From: Saccharopolyspora indica
GTDB taxonomy: Bacteria; Actinomycetota; Actinomycetes; Mycobacteriales; Pseudonocardiaceae
Assembly (NCBI RefSeq): GCF_027853965.1
Contig: NZ_JAQGLB010000003.1
Coordinates: forward strand, 620,001 to 684,000
Direction of reading: 5' to 3'
DNA: 64,000 nt
The translations under genes were made by a program, and so were the position numbers. Of this stretch, positions 1 through 8,546 are shown piece by piece (positions within the stretch are counted from its first letter, which is position 1; each line of letters begins with the position of its first letter). The notes under the pieces are model-generated. The model had not been told where the DNA came from, did no database searches, and saw only the letters and a program-made list of their open reading frames with translations.

Positions 1-70
1 TAAGAAGGTTGCTTAACCCCCGTAGGATCACGGGTACGAAGTGGTGACTCTGCGTCGCAGAAGGGCAGTG

Positions 71-1255
71 ATGGGAACCCCAGTGGAAACGGTCGCGTCG
101 GCGCTACCGGACAGCGCACGCGCGGTACTGGCCGAACTGGCCACCTCCGGCGCCGCCACCCGCCCTCAGCTCGGCACCAAGCTCAACCTCTCCAAGCCCA
201 CGGTGTCCGCCGCGATCACCCAGCTCGAAGCGCACGACCTGGTCACCGCGGGCGGGCACCGGCAAGGCGCCACCGGCCGGACCGCCGTCGTCTACAACCT
301 CGGCCCCGGGGCCGGGCACGTGCTCGGCCTGGACGTCGGGTCCACCTTCGTGCGGGTGCGCGCCAAGACGCTGGACGGCCGGTTGCTGGCCGAACGAGGC
401 GAGGAGGTCCCGGCCGGGGAGAACGCCAACGCGCTCGCCGGCACGATGCTGTCCTCGGTGCGCTCGGAACTCGGTGCCGCGCACGGACCGCTGCGCTCGA
501 TCGCCGCGGCGACGTCCACAATGGTCGGACCGGTGGCACCGGAGGGAAGCCGCGGCCCCGCCGTGCTGGAAGACCTCCGCAGGCAGCTGGATCCGCCGGA
601 ATCGGTGCCGGTGCTGGTCGAGAACAACGTCAACTGCGCGGCGATCGCCGAGATGACCCACGGAGCGGCCGACGGCGTCGACTCGTTCGTCTACCTCCAG
701 GCCGGGGTGCGGATCGGCGTCGGCATCGTGCACAACGGCAGCGTGGTGCGCGGGCGGACCGGCGGCGCCGGCGAGATCGCCTACCTGCCCTTCCCGTGGG
801 GAAGCGGCGCTTCGCCGCAGCGCGGCGAACTGGAGTCCTACCTGGGATCGGCAGCGCTGATGCAGCGCTGCCGCGAGTCCTGGCCGCGCGGCCACGGCAC
901 TCCCCCGGCGCAGCCCGCCGAGCTGTTCGCCCTCGCCGCACAAGGAGATTCCGCCGCCGAAGCCGCCGTGCGGCGCCACGCCGAAGACCTCGGCAACCTC
1001 GTGACCGCCACCGTCGCGGTGCTCGACCCGGAACTCGTGGTCCTCGGCGGCGGCATCGGCCAGAACCACATCCTGCTGCCCGGCGTGCAGGACGCGGTGC
1101 GCAGGCTCATCTGGGAAACCCCGATCACGACCAGTCAACTCGGCAACGAGGCGACCGTGCTGGGCGCGGTGGCGCTCGCAGCCGACGCGGGGCTCGCCGA
1201 GCTCACCCGGACTCCCGGCACCCTGAGCAAGAACGTCCGCGCCCTGACCAGGTGA
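71..1255 (+). CDS. ROK-family transcriptional regulator / sugar kinase homologue
   Basis: The protein (394 aa) has an N-terminal winged helix (about residues 20-75: TRPQLGTKLNLSKPTVSAA) followed by a ROK actin-like ATPase fold (HVLGLDVGSTFVRVR near residue 85; VLGGGIGQNH near 330). This is the NagC/XylR-type layout, so a sugar-responsive DNA-binding repressor is most likely. ATG 71 is chosen because AGAAGG lies 8 bases upstream; GTG 41 would add 10 residues. Oddity: the segment that normally carries the ROK zinc cluster (CxCGxxGCxE) here reads WGSGASPQRGELESYLGS and has no cysteines, so zinc binding is probably lost. The target is unknown, because upstream genes lie outside the window and the downstream neighbour is convergent. 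Confidence 0.85.
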   Translation: MGTPVETVASALPDSARAVLAELATSGAATRPQLGTKLNLSKPTVSAAITQLEAHDLVTAGGHRQGATGRTAVVYNLGPGAGHVLGLDVGSTFVRVRAKTLDGRLLAERGEEVPAGENANALAGTMLSSVRSELGAAHGPLRSIAAATSTMVGPVAPEGSRGPAVLEDLRRQLDPPESVPVLVENNVNCAAIAEMTHGAADGVDSFVYLQAGVRIGVGIVHNGSVVRGRTGGAGEIAYLPFPWGSGASPQRGELESYLGSAALMQRCRESWPRGHGTPPAQPAELFALAAQGDSAAEAAVRRHAEDLGNLVTATVAVLDPELVVLGGGIGQNHILLPGVQDAVRRLIWETPITTSQLGNEATVLGAVALAADAGLAELTRTPGTLSKNVRALTR

Positions 1256-1257
1256 CC

Positions 1258-1295
1258 CAGCGGCGGCCGACCCCACCCGGGATCGGCCGCCGCTG
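1258..1295. terminator. Hairpin between convergent genes
   Basis: A perfect 13-bp inverted repeat (CAGCGGCGGCCGA at 1258-1270, its complement at 1283-1295) with a 12-base loop fills the 45-bp gap between the ROK gene and the convergent phosphatase gene. It has no T-run, as is common in high-GC actinobacteria. It can serve both directions. Confidence 0.75.
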
Positions 1296-1300
1296 CCCGG

Positions 1301-2872
1301 TCAGGCGGGCTGGACGCCGGGGCTGCCGTTCTCGACGACGTAGGTGGCGCGGGTCGAGATCGGTGCTCCCGGGCGCTCGATGTACGGGACCACGCGGTAG
1401 TCGCTGCGCCAGAGCTCCGGGGTCAGGGTGCAGCGGACGTAGCCGCGCTGGGCGTTGAAGAACTTCATGTGCGGGTTGGCGGCGAGCATCGTGCGGCCCT
1501 CGTCGGTCATGTCGGCGCCGTCGCCGCCGCTGCTGATCGACGTGCCGACGAACTCGCTGGCCACCGTGGGCGAGTCCGGGTCGTCGAAGTCGCGCTTGAG
1601 GTCCCAGGCGTAGTTCTGGTGCCGGTCACCGGTGATCACCACCAGGTTGCGCACGCCGCGGTGGGCCGCACCGGCCAGCACCGCGTTGCGCTCGGCCACG
1701 TAGCCGTCCCACGGGTCCATGAACAGCTTCTTCGCCGGGCCCGCGTCGAGGTCGGTCTCGCCCATCGGCGCCTGGTTGCCGAGGATCTGCCACGTCGAGC
1801 GGTTCCAGGAGAAGCCGTCCAGCAGCCATTCCCGCTGCTGCTCGCCGAGGATCGTGCGGCGCGGGTCCAGCCGCTCGTCGCAGTCGTACTTCGAGCCGTC
1901 GCCGCAGGGCTGGTCGTCGCGGTGCTGGCGGGTGTCGATCATGGTGAGGTCGGCCAGGTCGCCGAACTTCAGCCTGCGGTGCAGCCGCACGTTCGGGCCG
2001 TCGGGCATCGCGGTGCGCCGCAGCGGCAGGTTCTCGTACATCGCCTGGAACGCCGCGGCCCGCCGCCGCAGGAACACCGCGGGATCGTCGTCGTCCTGGG
2101 AGATCTCCCCGGCCCAGTTGTTGTCCACCTCGTGGTCGTCCATGGTGGTGATCCACGGGAACGCCGCGTGCGCGGACTGCAGGTGCGGGTCGGTCTTGAA
2201 CAGCGAGTACTGCAGGCGGTAGCGGTCGAGGCTCGTGGTCTCCGACTTGAACTCCGAGCCCAGCGCCACGCCCCGCTTGTTGCCGGTCTGGTCGTACTCG
2301 TAGAGGTAGTCGCCCAGGTGCACGACGAAGTCGAGGTCCTCGGCCGCCATGTGCTCGTAGGCGGTGAAGAAGCCGTCCTTCCAGTGCTGGCAGGAGGCGA
2401 AGGCGAACGACAGCGAGGCCAGCGCGGCGGCGCCGGCGGGCGCGGTCCTGGTGCGGCCGACCGGGCTCAGCTCACCGGCGGCGCGGAAGCGGTAGAAGTA
2501 GTCGCGGCCCGGTTGCAGGCCGGAGATCTCGGCGTGCACCGAGTGCCCGAGCTCCGGGGTCGCGGTGGCCGAACCGCGCCGCACCACGTCGCGGAACGAC
2601 TCGTCGGTGGCCACTTCGTACTGCACCTGCACGGGTTTCGCGGGCATGCCGCCGGAACCGTCCGCGGCCAGCGGCTCCGGTGCCAGCCGGGTCCAGAGCA
2701 CCACGCCGTCGGGCAGCGGATCGCCGGAGGCCACGCCCAGCGAGAACGGGTACCCGCCGCGAATCCGCACCTCGGCCGCCGCGGTGCTCCACGCGCCCGT
2801 GCCCAGCAGGACCGCAGCCGCGCCCGCCCCTCCGATGCCCAGCACCTTGCGGCGGTTCAGCTTCCCGGACAT
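1301..2872 (-). CDS. phoD: PhoD-like alkaline phosphatase/phosphodiesterase, Tat-exported
   Basis: 523 aa from the ATG at 2872. The N-terminus NRRKVLGIGGAGAAAVLLG is a twin-arginine signal, expected because PhoD enzymes fold with metal in the cytoplasm. A PhoD N-terminal domain (about 40-150) precedes a metallophosphatase domain with the family motifs SCQHW, HLGDYLYEYD, TTMDDHEVDNNW, MIDTRQHR and VVITGDRHQNYAW. These supply the Ca/Fe ligands and phosphate contacts. The role is hydrolysis of phosphomono- or diesters (teichoic acid, phospholipid, organic phosphate) outside the membrane. An upstream in-frame ATG at 2923 would put 17 residues before the signal and is unlikely. It follows the M14 peptidase gene on the same strand, so both exported hydrolases may be co-expressed. 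No Pho box was recognised. Confidence 0.92.
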   Translation of the reverse strand: MSGKLNRRKVLGIGGAGAAAVLLGTGAWSTAAAEVRIRGGYPFSLGVASGDPLPDGVVLWTRLAPEPLAADGSGGMPAKPVQVQYEVATDESFRDVVRRGSATATPELGHSVHAEISGLQPGRDYFYRFRAAGELSPVGRTRTAPAGAAALASLSFAFASCQHWKDGFFTAYEHMAAEDLDFVVHLGDYLYEYDQTGNKRGVALGSEFKSETTSLDRYRLQYSLFKTDPHLQSAHAAFPWITTMDDHEVDNNWAGEISQDDDDPAVFLRRRAAAFQAMYENLPLRRTAMPDGPNVRLHRRLKFGDLADLTMIDTRQHRDDQPCGDGSKYDCDERLDPRRTILGEQQREWLLDGFSWNRSTWQILGNQAPMGETDLDAGPAKKLFMDPWDGYVAERNAVLAGAAHRGVRNLVVITGDRHQNYAWDLKRDFDDPDSPTVASEFVGTSISSGGDGADMTDEGRTMLAANPHMKFFNAQRGYVRCTLTPELWRSDYRVVPYIERPGAPISTRATYVVENGSPGVQPA

Positions 2873-3008
2873 GCACTGCTCCTTCCGATCGGACAACGGG
2901 CCGATTCTGCTGATCACGGGCATCCGGAAGATCGCGATCAGCCGTCGCGGAGATGAACGCCGGGCGAGCCCGCGGCCGGAGTTGACCGCGAACCCGCCCG
3001 CACCGCCG

Positions 3009-5522
3009 TCACGGCAGGCTGATCGCCACCACGTCGCGGCCGAACCCGGCGACCTGGTCGGCCAGCCGCCGCGCCCACGGGTGCTCGTCGGGGCTCAGCC
3101 CGCCGAGGTCGACCTTGAAGCGCACCAGGTCCGGCCCGCGCACCACCTCGGCGGACGCACCGCGCTCGGCGAGCAACCGCTGCACCTGGTCGGCGACGGC
3201 CGGACGCACCGAGAGGATCAACCGGCCCGGTGTTGCCGCGGTGGGCTCGGCGCGGACCGCCGCGGCTGCCTGGGGCGCGTTCGCCGGTCGAGGCCCGGTC
3301 ATGGCGTTGCGCAGCAGCTTGGCCGTGCCGTTGGTGAAAGCGCGGTAGTTCGGGTCGAAGCCGAAGAGCACCACCCGGCCGCCGCCCGCGGCTTCGTCCA
3401 CGACCGCGGTCCTGCCGTGCAGCTGCTCGGCGCCTTCGGCGAACCCGGAGACGTACCAGTCCGGATCGCCCGCGGCGGGGAACGCCGCCACCGACGACTC
3501 CGCCGGGGCCGACCACACCGCTTCGTACTCGTACATCGCCCACGCCGTCGGGCCGACGCCCTCGGCCAGCGGGCTGTCCTGATCGACCTGCATCCGGACG
3601 AGCGCGCCGGGGACGTCCGACGTCGGCTCGGCGTAGGTCGCCGAGGTGAGGCCCAGGCGCACCGCCAGCCGCGAGGCGTCGCGCAGCGCGATCAATGTTC
3701 CGCCGCCGCGGACCCATTCGGTCAGCGCGGCCCGGCCCTGCTCGCCGAGCGCGTCGAACGCTTCCTGGTCCGAACCGTTCGGGATCACCAGGACGTCGTG
3801 ACCGTCCAGCGCACCGGCCGCGATCTGCTCGGCGGTGAGGTCGCCGAAGTCCAGCCGCTGGTCGTCCAGCCACCAGCGCAGCCAGCCCGCCGATTCCGTC
3901 GCCGCGCTGCCGCCCGGCAGTTGCCAGACCGCCGTGCGCGGCGCGTCGACGACCGGCCGCGCCACCGGTTCCGCCTGCTCCGGCAGCGGCATCGCCCGCG
4001 GCCGCAGGTCGGCACCCGATCGTCCGCCGCTGATGTTCTCCACCAGCGGGCCGCTCCAGGCAGTCACATCGTAGAAGTACGGGAACGGGACGTAGCTGTT
4101 CTCGTTGAGCATGGCCTGCACCCAGTGCTTCTGGCCCTGCGCCATCGGGATCCACAACGTGCCGGCGGGCAGCGTCGCCGACTGCTGGTCGCGCCCGTAC
4201 TCGGTGTAGTCCGGGACCTCCAGCGGCGTGGTCAGCCGGTAGACCTCGACATCCATCCGCTGGAGCCGTCGCGCCAGGCGCTGCACCTCGGCGGACTTCG
4301 CCGGGTCGTCGGTGCGCAGGAAGTAGTGCTTGACCGCGATGTCGGGCACCGGGTTGGTGATCTCGCCGTCGTTCCAGTAGAGCTGGTTCGGCTCGAGCTC
4401 ACCGGCCGCGCCCTGCCGCTGCGCCTCCAGGTGCTCACCGCGCCACTCCGCCAGCAGCTGCCGGTCCTGGGCCCCGGCGGCCATGAGCGTCGCCCAGATC
4501 GCGGTGTACTGCTCGCCGACCCGCTCCGGGACCGGGTCGCCGGAGTTCTTCTCGAAGGTCATCCCGGCCGCGTTGAAGCCGGTCAGCGGCACGGTGTCGC
4601 CGTAGCCGAGGTACATCAGGTCGTAGGACTCGCCGTTGAAGTACGGGATGCCGAAGCGGCCGAACGCCTGCTGCATCGCCGGGCCGTAGACGTTGTAGAC
4701 CCAGTTCAGCGGGGTTTCGCCGATGTCGTGGTAGACCGGGTCGGCGTTGGGCGGGAAGAAGTAGTCCGGGCTGCCCATCTCGTGGGCGTCGACGAACATC
4801 TGCGGCGGCAGCTCGCGCAGCTTCTCCAGCTTGCCCTCGGTCTCGGGCTGGGTGCGGGCGAACCAGTCGCGGTTGATGTCGAAGCCGTAGGCGTTGCGGC
4901 GGGTGTCGGCCTCCCGCCCGTCCGGGTTCTGCGTCGGCAGCACCACGACGACCGCGTGGTCGAGGATGCTCTGCGCGGTGCAGTCGGTGCGGGCCGTCAG
5001 CTCGTACAGCACGCGCAGCGCCGCGTCCGTGCCGCTCTCCTCGTCGCCGTGCACGTTCCCGGCGACCCACAGCACCGCCGGGGTGTCGCGGATGATCCGC
5101 TGCGCGAGGGGTTCCGGCGTGTTCGGGTCGCGCAACCTGTTGAGCTGCCTGCCGATGTTCTCCAGCGCGCCCGGCCGCACCCACTTCTCCTGGCCGACCA
5201 CCGCGTAGCGCAGCGGGCGCCCCTGCACCGAGGTGGCCAGCTCGCCGTCGACGACGTTCGGGCTGGCATCGGCGAGCGCACGCAGGTAGGTGTCGGACTC
5301 GTCGGTGGTGACCTCGCGCTCGCCGAGGTCGGCGCCCAGGACCTCGCGCGCCGTCGGCACCGAATCGTCGACCGCCGGCGGGGTGAACGGATCGCAGGAC
5401 GGTGCCGCGACCGCCTGCGGCGCCGCGAGCAGCGGCAAGGACACCACCAGCGCGGCTGCGCCGGTCGACCACTTCGAGCGGCCGGATCCCCGGAACGTGA
5501 ACATCGCCATCGGACCGTCCAT
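3009..5522 (-). CDS. Secreted M14-family zinc carboxypeptidase with C-terminal amidotransferase-like domain
   Basis: 837 aa. A Sec signal peptide (basic start, then GAAALVVSLPLLAAPQAVAAP) leads to an M14 peptidase domain. Zinc ligands are visible as NVHGDEESG (HxxE) and FVDAHEMGSPD (His), with NPDGREADTRRN...FDINRDWF for substrate binding and GMTFEKNSG for the general-base Glu. From about residue 540 a class-I glutamine-amidotransferase-like fold follows (HDVLVIPNGSDQEAFDALG, GGGTLIALRD), a combination known in large secreted M14 proteins. It probably trims peptides outside the cell. ATGs at 5510 and 5504 are alternative starts; none has a strong ribosome-binding site. Confidence 0.9.
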   Translation of the reverse strand: MDGPMAMFTFRGSGRSKWSTGAAALVVSLPLLAAPQAVAAPSCDPFTPPAVDDSVPTAREVLGADLGEREVTTDESDTYLRALADASPNVVDGELATSVQGRPLRYAVVGQEKWVRPGALENIGRQLNRLRDPNTPEPLAQRIIRDTPAVLWVAGNVHGDEESGTDAALRVLYELTARTDCTAQSILDHAVVVVLPTQNPDGREADTRRNAYGFDINRDWFARTQPETEGKLEKLRELPPQMFVDAHEMGSPDYFFPPNADPVYHDIGETPLNWVYNVYGPAMQQAFGRFGIPYFNGESYDLMYLGYGDTVPLTGFNAAGMTFEKNSGDPVPERVGEQYTAIWATLMAAGAQDRQLLAEWRGEHLEAQRQGAAGELEPNQLYWNDGEITNPVPDIAVKHYFLRTDDPAKSAEVQRLARRLQRMDVEVYRLTTPLEVPDYTEYGRDQQSATLPAGTLWIPMAQGQKHWVQAMLNENSYVPFPYFYDVTAWSGPLVENISGGRSGADLRPRAMPLPEQAEPVARPVVDAPRTAVWQLPGGSAATESAGWLRWWLDDQRLDFGDLTAEQIAAGALDGHDVLVIPNGSDQEAFDALGEQGRAALTEWVRGGGTLIALRDASRLAVRLGLTSATYAEPTSDVPGALVRMQVDQDSPLAEGVGPTAWAMYEYEAVWSAPAESSVAAFPAAGDPDWYVSGFAEGAEQLHGRTAVVDEAAGGGRVVLFGFDPNYRAFTNGTAKLLRNAMTGPRPANAPQAAAAVRAEPTAATPGRLILSVRPAVADQVQRLLAERGASAEVVRGPDLVRFKVDLGGLSPDEHPWARRLADQVAGFGRDVVAISLP

Positions 5523-5675
5523 CGCTAGGGTGCGGAATCGAGGAGCGAGTCGATCACGCCGTCAATCCGGTCGCAAGCGCCGGAAGGACGCGAACGGGAC
5601 GACGGAAACTGTTGCTCACCCCGATGAGGCGAAGATCGGTGACGTAGGGTCGCGGCAAGCGGCAGAGGAGGATCG

Positions 5676-6485
5676 ATGGCCGAAACCACCGGTGGCGAAC
5701 CGTTCTTCACCCCGGACGGGGACCAGCTCGTCCCGGCTCCGCACGCGGACAGCCCCTGGGCGCCGGACATGATGCACGGGCGGTTGTTCGGCGGGCTGCT
5801 CGCACGCGCGCTGGAACGCGAGCACGGCGATCCGGACCTGCACTTCAGCCGGTTGACCGTGGATCTGTTCCGCAACGCCAAGCTCGCCCCGGTGCGCGTG
5901 GAGACCCAGCGCGTCCGCGACGGCCGCCGCATCCGGGTCGCCGACGCGACGGTGTTCGCCGGGGACGCGCCGGTCGCGCGGGCCAGCGCGGTCATGCTGC
6001 GCCGCGGCGAGCAGCCCGCGGGCACCATTCCCGCCACGTCCGCTTGGGACGCTCCGGAGCCGGACGAGCTCGGCCCGCCCCGGCCGGATCCCCACGGCTG
6101 GGTCCCGCCGTTCGACGTGTGGATCCTCGACACCGACGGCAGACCCACCGCGGACTGGCGGGCCAGCGGTCCGCGCCGCGCGTGGGTGCGGGACCGGTGC
6201 GACCTGGTGGCCGGTGAGTCGACGTCGCCGCTGGTGCGCGTCGCGCTGGCGGGCGACTTCGCCAGTCCTCTGGTGAACTTCGGGCAGGACGGGACGCTGG
6301 AGTTCATCAACGCCGACTACACGCTCACCCTCGGCCGGCTGCCGCGCGGCGAGATCATCGGCGTCGAGGCGACCGGGCAGCTCAGCGCGGACGGCGTCGC
6401 GGCGGGCAGCTGCACGTTCCACGACACCCGGGGACCGATCGGGTTCAGCACGCTGACCGCGGTGGCCAACCCCGCGAGCACCTGA
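5676..6485 (+). CDS. Acyl-CoA thioesterase family protein (double hotdog)
   Basis: 269 aa, the usual size for a TesB/acyl-CoA thioesterase-like double-hotdog protein. The first hotdog holds MMHGRLFGGLLARALE (central helix) and LTVDLFRNAKLAPVRVET. The second holds GDFASPLVNFG (likely catalytic Asp region) and EFINADYTLTLGRLPRGEIIGVEA. The family hydrolyses acyl-CoA thioesters; the chain length accepted here cannot be read from sequence. ATG 5676 is preceded by CAGAGGAGGATCG, a good ribosome-binding site. It diverges from the M14 peptidase gene across about 150 bp. Confidence 0.8.
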   Translation: MAETTGGEPFFTPDGDQLVPAPHADSPWAPDMMHGRLFGGLLARALEREHGDPDLHFSRLTVDLFRNAKLAPVRVETQRVRDGRRIRVADATVFAGDAPVARASAVMLRRGEQPAGTIPATSAWDAPEPDELGPPRPDPHGWVPPFDVWILDTDGRPTADWRASGPRRAWVRDRCDLVAGESTSPLVRVALAGDFASPLVNFGQDGTLEFINADYTLTLGRLPRGEIIGVEATGQLSADGVAAGSCTFHDTRGPIGFSTLTAVANPAST

Positions 6486-6554
6486 CCGGATCGTTCCGGA
6501 CCGCGCCGTGATCGTGCCTTCCCGGTCGCGGCGCGGCCGGGAAGACTTCCGCTC

Positions 6555-7145
6555 GTGAACAGAGCACTTCTCGTAGTCGACGTCCAGGAATCGTTCCGGC
6601 AGCGGCCGCTGTGGCAGGCCATCTCCAACCCCGGCATCGTCACCCGGGTCAACCGCCTGGTGGACCTCGCCCGCGCCGAGGGGGACCTGGTGGTGTGGGT
6701 GCTGCACAGCGAACCCGGCAGCGGCGGCGTGTTCGACCCGGTCAACGGGCACAACCGGCTCCAGGAGGGACTCGTGCCCGCCGACGGCGAACCGCTGCTG
6801 ACCAAGACCTCGCACAACGCCTTCACCACCACGAACCTGCACCAGCTGCTGACGCAGCGCGGCATCCGCGAGCTCCGCGTGGCGGGCATCCGCACCGAGC
6901 AGTGCTGCGAGACGACCACCAGGGTGGCCTCCGACCTCGGCTACGACGTCACGTTTGTGACCGACGCGACGGCGACGAACCCGATCGCGCACCGCGACGC
7001 CCCGGCCGACCAGACGGTGGCCGAGCTGCTGGCCGATCCGCGGACGCTGCACAGCGCGGAGATCATCGCCCGCACCGAGTACGCGCTGTCCGGCCGCTTC
7101 GCCACCATCCGCACCGTCGCGGAGCTGACCGGCACCTCGGAGTGA
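6555..7145 (+). CDS. Isochorismatase-family cysteine hydrolase
   Basis: 196 aa. The family catalytic triad is visible: Asp9 in LLVVDVQESF, Lys84 in LLTKTSHNAF and Cys117 in GIRTEQCCETTT, which also shows the conserved turn before the nucleophile. Members are amidases or isochorismatases (nicotinamidase, ureidoacrylate or N-carbamoylsarcosine hydrolases). The substrate here is not readable, and no biosynthetic neighbours suggest true isochorismatase activity. It starts at GTG 6555, 69 bp after the thioesterase gene on the same strand. Confidence 0.9.
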   Translation: MNRALLVVDVQESFRQRPLWQAISNPGIVTRVNRLVDLARAEGDLVVWVLHSEPGSGGVFDPVNGHNRLQEGLVPADGEPLLTKTSHNAFTTTNLHQLLTQRGIRELRVAGIRTEQCCETTTRVASDLGYDVTFVTDATATNPIAHRDAPADQTVAELLADPRTLHSAEIIARTEYALSGRFATIRTVAELTGTSE

Positions 7146-7248
7146 CCAGATCGTGCCCGCCCCGCGCTCGGGCGGGCACGTCTCGGCCACCTCGGTCATC
7201 GTGGTGTCGCGTAGGCTGAACCTCCCGCGCGATGGACAGGGGGCCGAG

Positions 7249-7914
7249 GTGGCGGAGACGACGGTGACCGGGGTGCTGGCCGAGCTGGCCGCGCTCGAGG
7301 ACCCGAAGGTGCGTGCGGTCAACGAGAAGCACGGCGACGATCACGGTGTGCACCTCGGCAAGCTGCGCGCACTGGCCAAGCAGCTCAAGACGCAGCAGGA
7401 GCTCGCCCGCGAGCTGTGGGCGACGGGCGATTCCGCGGCGCGGCTGCTGGCGACCCTGATCTGCCGCCCGAAGGCCTTCGAGCGCGACGAGCTCGACGCC
7501 ATGCTCCGCGAGGCGCGCACCCCGAAGGTGCAGGACTGGCTGGTCAACTACGCGGTGAAGAAGAGCCCGCACGCCGAGGAGCTGCGCCTGGCCTGGTTCG
7601 CCGATCCGGACCCGGTGGTCGCCAGCGCCGGGTGGGCGCTGACCACCGACCGCGTGGCCAAGAAGCCCGCGGGCCTCGACCTGGCGGGGCTGCTCGACGT
7701 CATCGAGGCGGAGATGAAGGACGCCGCGCCCCGCCTGCAGTGGGCGATGAACAGCTGCCTGGCCCAGATCGGGATCGACCACGCCGAGCACCGCGCCCGC
7801 GCGCTCGACATCGGCGAGCGCCTGGAAGTGCTCAAGGACTACCCGACACCGCCGAACTGCACGTCTCCCTACGCGCCGATCTGGATCAACGAGATGGTGC
7901 GCCGCCAGGGTTAG
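7249..7914 (+). CDS. DNA alkylation repair protein, AlkD-like HEAT repeats
   Basis: About 221 aa from GTG 7249, preceded by ACAGGGGGCCGAG. An in-frame ATG further upstream is possible. The mostly helical sequence with repeated Leu/Ala-rich helices (GVHLGKLRALAKQLK, QELARELWATGDSAARLLATLI, DPVVASAGWALTTDRV) matches COG4912/AlkD, a HEAT-repeat DNA glycosylase for alkylated bases. The C-terminal CTSPYAPIWINEMVRRQ is typical of the actinobacterial subgroup. A -10-like TAGGCT at 7212-7217 could drive it. It ends 4 bp inside the convergent IclR gene. Glycosylase activity is inferred from family only. Confidence 0.75.
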   Translation: MAETTVTGVLAELAALEDPKVRAVNEKHGDDHGVHLGKLRALAKQLKTQQELARELWATGDSAARLLATLICRPKAFERDELDAMLREARTPKVQDWLVNYAVKKSPHAEELRLAWFADPDPVVASAGWALTTDRVAKKPAGLDLAGLLDVIEAEMKDAAPRLQWAMNSCLAQIGIDHAEHRARALDIGERLEVLKDYPTPPNCTSPYAPIWINEMVRRQG

Positions 7915-8543
7915 ATCTGCAGCGCGGCTTCGATGCGGGCCGCGGCGGCGACGACCTGGGCTCCGAAGCGCTGGCCGGGGCTGGGCAGCAGGCGTTGCGT
8001 CGGGGCGGAGAGGCACACCGCCGCCACGGTGTCACCGTGCAGGCGGACCGGTGCGCTGACCGATCCGACGCCCGGGGCGCGGTCCTCGACGCTCTCGACC
8101 CATCGGTGCCCGTCCGGGTTCCGCTCGCCGAGCAGGATCTGCGCCGCCGAGCCGCGCGGAAGCGGCAGCAGGCTGCCCACCGGCTGGCTGGCGCGCAGCT
8201 CCTCCGCCGATTCGATGCTCACCACGCACAGCCGGCGATCGGCGCGACGCACCCACAGCTGCGCGGATTCCCCTGTCTCCGCGCACAATTCCGCCAGCAC
8301 CGGCTGCGCGGTTTCGGCCAGCGCTGAGGTCGCGAAGCGCGGGCCGAGGTGGAAGCAGCCCGCGGCGTCCCGCCGCAGCAGGCCGTGCGCGACGAGCGCG
8401 GTGGCCAGGCGGTGCGCCGTGGACACGGTCAGCCCGAGGGCCCTGGCCAGGTCGCTGGTGCCCATCGGGTTGCTCTCGACGCAGTCCAGGATCGCGACCG
8501 ACCGGTCCAGCACCCCGACACCGGTGGCGAACGGTTCGGCCAT
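7911..8543 (-). CDS. IclR-family transcriptional regulator
   Basis: 210 aa, short for the family (usually about 250). The N-terminal winged helix (GVLDRSVAILDCVESN, SDLARALGLTVSTAHRLATALVAHGLL) is complete. The effector domain (WVRRADRRLCVVSIESAEELR, LPRGSAAQILLG, SVSAPVRLHGDTVAAVCLSAP) is recognisable but trimmed. It lies 3 bp after the HMG-CoA-lyase-like gene and is the last gene of the CoA-transferase operon, so it probably controls that operon. The 20-bp palindrome at 10753-10772 upstream of the operon is a candidate operator. Confidence 0.9.
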   Translation of the reverse strand: MAEPFATGVGVLDRSVAILDCVESNPMGTSDLARALGLTVSTAHRLATALVAHGLLRRDAAGCFHLGPRFATSALAETAQPVLAELCAETGESAQLWVRRADRRLCVVSIESAEELRASQPVGSLLPLPRGSAAQILLGERNPDGHRWVESVEDRAPGVGSVSAPVRLHGDTVAAVCLSAPTQRLLPSPGQRFGAQVVAAAARIEAALQI

Positions 8544-8546
8544 CGC

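Noticed and set aside
2565..5528. Very long open frame on the strand opposite the M14 peptidase gene
   Set aside because: Its translation is low-complexity Arg/Ala/Gly/Val, without domains or a ribosome-binding site; it mirrors the G/C-rich third positions of the real gene.
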